NCBI GenBank assembly: GCA_905478905.1
Contig: CAJQKN010000163.1
Location: 1-36,582 of the forward strand
DNA: 36,582 nucleotides
Direction: 5' to 3'
From: an uncultured Flavobacteriaceae bacterium
Lineage (GTDB): Bacteria > Bacteroidota > Bacteroidia > Flavobacteriales > Flavobacteriaceae
Shown here one piece after another: positions 30,074 to 36,582 of this stretch. The first letter of the stretch is position 1. Every line of letters starts with the position of its first letter. The notes under the pieces were generated by a model, which saw nothing but the letters and a program-made list of their open reading frames with translations, was not told the origin of the DNA and made no database searches. The position numbers and the translations under genes are program-made.

Positions 30074-31438
30074 ATGAAAGTCAAAGTATCCTCTCTCAAA
30101 CACCATCCTAAGAACAAAGAAATCTATAGTCTATCTTCTATTGAGGAACTCATGGAGAGTATTTCTGAAGTGGGATTATTACAACCCCTTATCATTGATT
30201 CTCGTAATCAAGTAATCAGTGGAAATAGAAGATTTGAATCTATTAAAAGATTAGGTTGGGAAGAAGTTGAGGTTGAGGTTAAAAAAGTTAAGAAAGGAGA
30301 AGAAGAATTACTCCTAATACACTTCAATAAACAGAGAATAAAGAGTTTTAAGGAACTTATAAATGAATATCTAACACTTGATAATCTTTACAGAAAAGGA
30401 CAAGGGAAAAGAACGGATTTAACTTCTGTTAAATCTAACATAAGTTCCACAAGAGATATCGTTTCCAAAGAAATGGGAATCTCCTCTTCTCAACTAAGAA
30501 GGCTGGTGTTTATTTATAAAAACAAACCTGAATATATAGAACTCTTAGATAAAGGTATTCTAACGGTCAATCAATCTTATCTTCAAATCCAAAGAGAAAT
30601 AAAAGAAAGAGAAAGTAGAGAATCTAAAACCTCAACTGATAAAAAAAACGTTCAAAACTCAGAATGGAGATTCTATCAGAAATCCTCCAATGATATGAGC
30701 GAGTTAAATGATGGTGAAGTTCAAACCATATTTACTTCTCCTCCCTACTGGAATAAAAGAACCTATTCTGAAGAAGAAGGATTAGGAAATGAGAAAACTT
30801 CAGAGGAATTTGTAGTAAATCTATCAAAACATCTTAGAGATTGTAAGAGAGTATTAAATAATAGAGGAAGTTTCTTTTTAAACTTAGGAGATACATTTTA
30901 CAATGGAAATCTTCAAAATGTTCCTCATAGGGTAATCCTCAAACTTCAAGAACAAGGATGGATATTGAGGAATACTATTATTTGGTCTAAAACCAATCCC
31001 AAACCCTCTTCATCAAAATCTAATCTTACTCCTTCCTATGAGTTTATCTTTCATCTGACCCAATCAATGGAGTATGATTATTATTCAACACTAACAAAAC
31101 TCTCAGATAAAACTAAACCTTCTCTTCCACCTCGACACAGAAGTGTAAATGGAGAGTACTCAAATTCCATTTCTCCATACCTACCCAACATTAAGGGAAA
31201 GAATATGGGTGATTATTGGAATGAGGATATTGTGAGAACTTCGGTTGCAAATCAAAAGTTAGATATCGATGGAGAACACCCAGCTCCTTTCCCTGAAGAA
31301 ATTATAACCTTACCAATTCTTCAAACTTCAAAAGAGTTTGAATTGGTTTTAGACCCTTTTATGGGAAGTGGAACTGTTGGTAGGGTTTGTGATGAGTTGA
31401 ATAGATGTTTTGTAGGTTATGATTTAAAGAAGTATTAA
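30074..31438 (+). CDS. ParB N-terminal domain fused to a beta-class DNA N6-adenine/N4-cytosine methyltransferase
   Basis: N-terminus KVSSLKHHPKNKEIYSLSSIEELMESISEVGLLQPLIID...VISGNRRFESIKRLG (ParB-like). C-terminus TIFTSPPYWNKRTY (SPPY motif IV) before DPFMGSGTVGRVCDELNRCFVGYDL (motif I), i.e. beta-class order. Confidence 0.92.
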   Translation: MKVKVSSLKHHPKNKEIYSLSSIEELMESISEVGLLQPLIIDSRNQVISGNRRFESIKRLGWEEVEVEVKKVKKGEEELLLIHFNKQRIKSFKELINEYLTLDNLYRKGQGKRTDLTSVKSNISSTRDIVSKEMGISSSQLRRLVFIYKNKPEYIELLDKGILTVNQSYLQIQREIKERESRESKTSTDKKNVQNSEWRFYQKSSNDMSELNDGEVQTIFTSPPYWNKRTYSEEEGLGNEKTSEEFVVNLSKHLRDCKRVLNNRGSFFLNLGDTFYNGNLQNVPHRVILKLQEQGWILRNTIIWSKTNPKPSSSKSNLTPSYEFIFHLTQSMEYDYYSTLTKLSDKTKPSLPPRHRSVNGEYSNSISPYLPNIKGKNMGDYWNEDIVRTSVANQKLDIDGEHPAPFPEEIITLPILQTSKEFELVLDPFMGSGTVGRVCDELNRCFVGYDLKKY

Positions 31439-31492
31439 TCTAAAATCCTAACTTTTATATCATAAGTATATAATTGATAGAAGGAAATAAAA

Positions 31493-33346
31493 TCAATCTA
31501 AGATTCTTACTTTAAAATCAAAAGTATCTATAAAATATGGAGTGTCTGCATATGTGTAGGCTCCAACAAAATGAAGGATTCCGTTATCCATATAAGGATG
31601 TACGTTGTTAATATTTATGTTTTCAATAATTAATTCTTCTTTTGCATAACTATTAAACCTTCCTGTTCCGTCATTAATCATTATTAGGTTATGGAACTTT
31701 ATACCGTTATTTTTTGGCACATCCCACCAAACAGGATTATTCCTGTAAAGTCTGCCATAATGAAAAGGTCTAAAAACAATGTCCATATAACCATCATTAT
31801 TAACATCTAATAAATCGAATTCTCTAAATTGAAATTCATCTTGATTCCAAACTGTTGTTACATAATGTGGGTTATAAGTTCCATTCCCATTACCTATCCA
31901 AATTTCAAATGCGCACCCTGCTGATTCGCTTTCTCTTGCTACGGAAATATCTATTATTCCATCATTATTGAAATCAAAGGGTTTTATTGAAGTGGCCCCC
32001 ATATCCTGACTATATAAAGCATCTGGAGATGAAGACTCCCAGTGCTTTTCATATTTTAATGTAGAATTATCATAAGCATAAATTTGAATTTGATTACTAT
32101 CTTCATAACCCCCATTTATGTTACACATTCCATAATCAGCAAAAATTATTTCATCTCGAGCATCTCCAAATAAATCAGCGAAATCCAAAGCGAATGGAAG
32201 ACAATGCCCTATTACATCTTCTTCATCCCAATAATTAATATACGTTTTGTCATTCTCTATAAAAGAACCATCTTCTTGTTGAGTAAAAAACTGCAGATGC
32301 CATTGACCTAAATCCTGATCCCATTTACCTGGGGATGCTCCAACATCCTTCAATCCATCTCCATTAATATCTCCAGTAGTAGTGTCGTGATGAAAAGCCC
32401 TATTATCGTTAGTGTTCACTTTAGTCCATAAAATATTTCCTCCTGTTTCAATTTTTCCGTAATATGTATCACCATTCCAATCAGTTCCATCTGCTCCAAT
32501 TTCGTTTCCATCTCCAATTGCAATATTATTTCCATCCAATTCAAAATTTCGAGCCCCCCAAAACGTTGCTTCATAATCGGTTTTAAGATATTCCCATACC
32601 CCGTTTACACGTTTTAAAATGTGAGAGGGTTTAGCTGATACTTCATCTTTGCTTCTAGCTCTATTCCCATCTGGTCTCCACTCTGATATTCCGGGGAAGA
32701 ACACATAGAATTCATCACCACTTTGATAAGGAAAAACACCACTTACCATAGAAAAAGCTTGTCGAATATCCCAATTTGTTAGGTTAGTATCTACGTATGT
32801 CGTTGTCTTGTTTACAATGACACTTGTTTCTGAAAATTCTACATTAATACTAGTAGGATTATTTAATATAATTTCAATTGAATTTTCCTTAGAATCAATA
32901 TCCCCAGACCATCCATCAAAAGATCCCCAGTCTCCTGAGGGGATAGCTGTTAATCTAATCATACTCCCTGAAGTATATTCAGTAGTTGATTTACCTGCAG
33001 ATACAATTTCCTCAGAAACTGTTCCAGATCCTGTTATTGAAACAGTAAGAGGATATTTTCTTTTTTCAAAATTGGCAGTAACTGTTTGATTAGAATTAAC
33101 CGTAATTGAAAGTGGATTATCAGTTGAACCATTTGACCAATTAACAAATACATATTCTGGATCAGGGGTTGCAGTAACCGAAGTAGATTTACCTTGAGTG
33201 TAAGACCCACCAGGTGAACTAACACTCCCACCAACTCCTGATGTTACAGTTAAAGTGAAACTAATAACCGGATCTGTAACTGATGGACTTTCTTTCCCAC
33301 AGGAGAGGATTGATAACAGAATAAGTGAACTTAAAAAAATTCTCAT
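31493..33346 (-). CDS. Surface lipoprotein with divergent InlB B-repeat-like domains and an FG-GAP/VCBS propeller (track ORF to 33388; likely start MRIFLSS)
   Basis: Lipobox LLSILSCGKE; two repeats (GGSVSSPGGSYTQGKSTSVTATPDPEYVFVNWSNGSTDNPLSITVNSNQTVTANF and the next copy); FG-GAP Ca-binding loops DINGDGLKDVG, DFNNDGIIDIS, DVNNDGYMDIV. Confidence 0.85.
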   Translation of the reverse strand: MRIFLSSLILLSILSCGKESPSVTDPVISFTLTVTSGVGGSVSSPGGSYTQGKSTSVTATPDPEYVFVNWSNGSTDNPLSITVNSNQTVTANFEKRKYPLTVSITGSGTVSEEIVSAGKSTTEYTSGSMIRLTAIPSGDWGSFDGWSGDIDSKENSIEIILNNPTSINVEFSETSVIVNKTTTYVDTNLTNWDIRQAFSMVSGVFPYQSGDEFYVFFPGISEWRPDGNRARSKDEVSAKPSHILKRVNGVWEYLKTDYEATFWGARNFELDGNNIAIGDGNEIGADGTDWNGDTYYGKIETGGNILWTKVNTNDNRAFHHDTTTGDINGDGLKDVGASPGKWDQDLGQWHLQFFTQQEDGSFIENDKTYINYWDEEDVIGHCLPFALDFADLFGDARDEIIFADYGMCNINGGYEDSNQIQIYAYDNSTLKYEKHWESSSPDALYSQDMGATSIKPFDFNNDGIIDISVARESESAGCAFEIWIGNGNGTYNPHYVTTVWNQDEFQFREFDLLDVNNDGYMDIVFRPFHYGRLYRNNPVWWDVPKNNGIKFHNLIMINDGTGRFNSYAKEELIIENININNVHPYMDNGILHFVGAYTYADTPYFIDTFDFKVRILD

Positions 33347-33434
33347 AGAATAATTATTGACTATTTTATTAGTTAAATATAAACACACAAAGAGTAAAAG
33401 GTTTTAGTTAACTTGTGCATCATATTTACAACCA

Positions 33435-34712
33435 ATGCCTTTATTTTTAATAGTATATATTTTTTTAATCAACTTAACCCAAAAGGATCAAACTAATTTC
33501 TTTATAAAAGATTCTTTTATTTATGAAATAAAAGAGGATTCTTTATATAGATTCAGTTATAGTAAAAGTGATTTCTATTCAAAAGAATTACTCATTAACC
33601 ATGATAATATTGATTTTTCAAAATATCACATTTTAAATTTTGATAACATCTATTTTTATAAGAAAACGGGAGGTCTTCTGTATCAATTAATTGATAATGA
33701 AATCACAAGAATTGACAACTCTTATGATCACAAACTTCATGTTGGGTCATTGTCTTTTTTCCATAACGATCAAATAAATATTCTTGGCGGTTACGGATTC
33801 TTTAACAGAAGAGATGATATTGTTTATTTTTCTAAAGAAAAGAAAGAATGGCTTTCCAGAGACATTAAAGGAGATTTTCCCATTGAGGGAATAAGTGAAA
33901 TAAACTTTCATTCAATAATTGAAGATAATTTAATCTTTTGTGGTGGAGTTACAAATCATGAAAATGATCATTTAAAAACAAAAAAGATTAATGAATGTTA
34001 TGAAATTAATTTAACAACACTTTTAAGTAAAAAGTTATTTGGAAATTTAAATGAAAATCTTGTTAATCCTCCTAACGATTATTTAAATCTTAACGACAGA
34101 ATATGGATATTCTATGATAATTTATTGATCATTGTAAATCCCATTAAAATGACCTCGGTTTCTTTTGACATAGAATTTGCCGTAGATCGTATAATTGGAG
34201 TTATTGGTGATGATATTTATTTTAAAGAAAGGAAAGAGAACTTTCTTTCAGAAATCAAAAAACTTAATATTAATGATTTCAATGAGAAATTAGGGAGTGA
34301 TTATTCCGTCCTTTACAACTCTAACTCTACCTTTTATAAATTCCTATTTGGATTGTTTTTAGTGTGTTCTTTGTTTTATACGGTAAACCAGTATAAAAAA
34401 AGAAAGAGAAAAATAATTTTATTTTCTGACAAAATATTAATTGATAAAATCCTTTTCACAAAAGACCCGAAGTGGATTATTGTTGTTAAACAACTTCTTG
34501 AGAATAAAATTCTTAAAAACCATGAATTTTTAGACATACTTAAAAATGAGACACTGGACATAGGACACCAAAATAGATTAAAAAATATTCTCATCGATTC
34601 AATAAATCAAAGATCAAATCACTTGATAAATCAAGATTTAATTCTCTCAAAAAAATGGGAGAAGGATAATAGGATTAATATCTATTTTTTAAATCGAAAT
34701 ATTTTTAAATAA
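33435..34712 (+). CDS. Hypothetical single-pass membrane protein with a propeller-like extracytoplasmic domain and cytoplasmic tail
   Basis: N-terminal hydrophobic signal; Kelch-like repeats (NILGGYGFFNRRDDIVYFSKEKKEWLSRDIKGDFP, NLIFCGGVTNHEND...); TM FLFGLFLVCSLFYTVNQ followed by KKRKRK and a ~100-aa tail. Confidence 0.6.
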   Translation: MPLFLIVYIFLINLTQKDQTNFFIKDSFIYEIKEDSLYRFSYSKSDFYSKELLINHDNIDFSKYHILNFDNIYFYKKTGGLLYQLIDNEITRIDNSYDHKLHVGSLSFFHNDQINILGGYGFFNRRDDIVYFSKEKKEWLSRDIKGDFPIEGISEINFHSIIEDNLIFCGGVTNHENDHLKTKKINECYEINLTTLLSKKLFGNLNENLVNPPNDYLNLNDRIWIFYDNLLIIVNPIKMTSVSFDIEFAVDRIIGVIGDDIYFKERKENFLSEIKKLNINDFNEKLGSDYSVLYNSNSTFYKFLFGLFLVCSLFYTVNQYKKRKRKIILFSDKILIDKILFTKDPKWIIVVKQLLENKILKNHEFLDILKNETLDIGHQNRLKNILIDSINQRSNHLINQDLILSKKWEKDNRINIYFLNRNIFK

Positions 34713-34718
34713 TAAAAT

Positions 34719-34739
34719 ATATCATCATATGATATTTTT
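34719..34739 (+). terminator. Possible AT-rich intrinsic terminator after the 33435-34712 ORF
   Basis: ATATCAT-CAT-ATGATAT followed by TTTT, 6 bp after the stop. The low-GC stem limits confidence. Confidence 0.4.
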
Positions 34740-34751
34740 AACAGAAAAAAA

Positions 34752-34789
34752 CTAACCCCAATATAAAAACCACTCCGATTAGGGTTTAG
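34752..34789. repeat. Imperfect inverted repeat, unassigned
   Basis: CTAACCCCAAT ... ATTAGGGTTTAG with one bulged T and one mismatch, 15-nt loop. Confidence 0.5.
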
Positions 34790-34828
34790 GGGAAAAGTAA
34801 TTTCTCATTAACAAGAAATCTCATCAAC

Positions 34829-35049
34829 GTATCAACTTCTGCCAAATCTAACAGAGGTTAGATATTGAAGTAGAACATCCCGCTCCTTTCCCTGGAGAAA
34901 TAATCGCTCTTCCTATTCTTCAATCATCTAAATCGTTAGAAATGGTATTAGACCCTTTTATGGGTAGTGGAACTACAGGAAGGGTTTGTGATATGTTGGG
35001 GAGGAATTTTGTGAGGTATGACTTACAGAACTTTATTGTCAAAATCTGA
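34829..35049 (+). pseudogene. Decayed 3' end of a second beta-class DNA methyltransferase
   Basis: Frame from 34858: LDIEVEHPAPFPGEIIALPILQSSKSLEMVLDPFMGSGTTGRVCDMLGRNFVRYDLQNFIVKI*, aligning to the C-terminus of the 30074-31438 product. Homology continues upstream as VSTSAKSNRG in a different frame (one-base frameshift near 34857). No start and no SPPY half. Confidence 0.85.
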
Positions 35050-35175
35050 TTGGTGGGTGATTAAATCTTTCATGATCAATAACAGTATTTGCTATTACCG
35101 TTTTACAATCACTATATGAGATTTGCCTGATATTATAAACTATTACATCTACTAAAATAAATATGATAATTGTCT

Positions 35176-36318
35176 TTAGTTAATTAAATGAGGGTACTCT
35201 TCTTCTCGATGCTGAAAACGGAGAATTACTTCCTTGACCACTACTCCTTCCAAAACATTAATTGCATTATTAATAGTAGCATTGTTCTCCCAACTTTTCT
35301 TCCCAGCTAATACCTCGGTTAAGTATACAATTAATGCAGCAGAAATCGAGCGAGATGCACTCTCCCAAAAATAACTAGGAGTATGATCTACGGCATAATA
35401 ATCTATTGTACCAACCTTAAAGATTGGGTGTTTAAAAGTTGTGGGTTTAGCGAAATAAAATCCCATCCCTTCATCGCAGCTTACATCAATGATTAAACTT
35501 CCATCTTTTAAACTATCCAACTCATCTTCAATCACAAAATCAATTGGGTCATCAGTATTTTGATATGTTCCATTAATAATTATTTCCGCAGTACTTATCA
35601 AATCCATCAATGGACGTTGAGACCCATCGTGCTCAATTATCTTTAAACGTGGTTCATTCGAGCAACCTTTCTCTATACGAACGTATTCTACATCCAATAT
35701 TTCTTCCCGAACTTCATGATCTGGACGTTGTATACAAATAGTAATATCTCGAAATCCATGTGCTTTTAAGGCGTAGATTGCTCCCCTGCTTACCGCACCA
35801 AAACTAAAAATAATCACCTTTCGTTGTTTACCATAATGACCGTCAATCCCTTTCAATTGTAGTGCATGTATAACGGCACTATAACCCGCCATCTCATTGT
35901 TTTTATAAAAAGTATGTCTCCCCATTTCACCATTAGGTTTCCACACAAACATATCTTCAAAAGCAATAAGAGTTAACTTTCTATCAATAGCTACTTGTGT
36001 CATTTTTTCTTGTTGAACACAATGTGTATAGCCCCATAAAACACCTCCTTTCTTCAATGTTTTTAAATCGGATACTACTGGTTTAGTGATAATTACAATC
36101 CCAATATCTGATAATAGAGAGGTTCTAGAAGAGACCCCACCCGTTCGTTGAGATAATTCCTCATCAGATATATTGAAGGGTAAACCATATCCTTTTTCAA
36201 AGATGAGTTTTTCTAGAATATTGGAAGGTATACGATCCAAATGTTCTGGATGAATAGGTACTCGTCTTTCATCTTCTTTCATTGACGTACCAATAACGCC
36301 TATTAGGGGTATTTCCAT
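35176..36318 (-). CDS. Alanine dehydrogenase/PNT-family protein, N5-(carboxyethyl)ornithine synthase-like (track ORF to 36345; likely start MEIPLIG)
   Basis: KEDERRVPIHPEHL, GVLWGYTHCVQQ, NEMAGYSAVIHALQL, IIFSFGAVSRGAIYALKAHGF, GSLIIDVSCDEGMGFYFAKPTTF, VDHTPSYFWESASRSIS. The family call is firmer than the substrate call. Confidence 0.65.
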   Translation of the reverse strand: MEIPLIGVIGTSMKEDERRVPIHPEHLDRIPSNILEKLIFEKGYGLPFNISDEELSQRTGGVSSRTSLLSDIGIVIITKPVVSDLKTLKKGGVLWGYTHCVQQEKMTQVAIDRKLTLIAFEDMFVWKPNGEMGRHTFYKNNEMAGYSAVIHALQLKGIDGHYGKQRKVIIFSFGAVSRGAIYALKAHGFRDITICIQRPDHEVREEILDVEYVRIEKGCSNEPRLKIIEHDGSQRPLMDLISTAEIIINGTYQNTDDPIDFVIEDELDSLKDGSLIIDVSCDEGMGFYFAKPTTFKHPIFKVGTIDYYAVDHTPSYFWESASRSISAALIVYLTEVLAGKKSWENNATINNAINVLEGVVVKEVILRFQHREEEYPHLIN

Positions 36319-36582
36319 GGGATAGTTATTATAGTTAAAACACAAGGATATTAGAATCCCTGAGTTTGATCCGTGAGGTTAACAAAAAACGAACAATTGC
36401 ATCCAGAATCGGTAATGATTCTTTATGGATAAATGAAAAGGATGAAAGAGGACAATATGTACCTACATTTGTAAGGTACATCTATTAAATTGAATAAAGG
36501 ATATAGACCTTCCTAAAACACAAAATTATAGACATAAAATCCCTCTACAATAATTGAAGAGGATTTTGGGAAAAAAGTATTT

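Noticed and set aside
30074-31438. Chromosome-partitioning ParB
   Set aside because: Only the N-terminal ParB-like domain is present, there is no ParA neighbour, and the C-terminal half is a DNA methyltransferase.
34752-34789. Integron attC site
   Set aside because: The hairpin lacks the paired RYYYAAC / GTTRRRY core sites and there is no integron integrase; the recombinase present is a Bacteroidota tRNA-type integrase.
28469-36345. A complete new anti-phage defence system in the accessory region
   Set aside because: Apart from the methyltransferase there is no nuclease, NTPase, toxin or other effector I can recognise; calling it a defence system would exceed the evidence.
28360-36582. Right attachment site (second copy of the tRNA-Phe 3' end)
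   Set aside because: I looked for GGTTCGATTCC / GGAGGTACCAC-like sequence downstream of the integrase and saw none; AAGGTACATC near 36478 is too short a match to call.
1-36582. CRISPR array
   Set aside because: No series of regularly spaced repeats was seen; the only close tandem repeat is the two-copy 11-mer at 28416-28438. No cas-like ORFs.

Overview
The window looks like a Bacteroidota (Flavobacteriia-like) chromosome with two compartments. (1) About 1-28.36 kb is dense, conserved core genome: the 3' part of purH; the cell-shape operon mreB-mreC-mreD-mrdA(PBP2)-rodA; an OppC/DppC-like permease next to a Tsp/Prc protease; surE; lpxB; a comEC gene interrupted by one in-frame TAG; a thioredoxin-like protein, a POT peptide transporter and a DPP-IV-like S9 peptidase; a class II-like HMG-CoA reductase with a GYDIA-type GHMP kinase; a PpiD/SurA-like PPIase, a CNNM/CBS (CorC-like) protein, LptC, a TPR protein, an outer-membrane protein and coaX. 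(2) From tRNA-Phe (28287-28359) onward there is an AT-rich accessory region. It holds a tyrosine recombinase immediately downstream of the tRNA, a ParB-N + DNA methyltransferase fusion, a lipoprotein with InlB-like repeats and an FG-GAP propeller, a divergently transcribed single-pass membrane protein, a decayed second methyltransferase 3' end, and an alanine dehydrogenase/PNT-family protein resembling N5-(carboxyethyl)ornithine synthase. I found no CRISPR array, rRNA or intact IS, and no clearly novel multi-gene defence system. The leads most worth following are the tRNA-Phe integration region with its tandem 11-bp repeats, the paired methyltransferase and methyltransferase remnant around two surface-protein genes, and the amber-interrupted comEC. 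All product calls come from reading the translations, without database searches.
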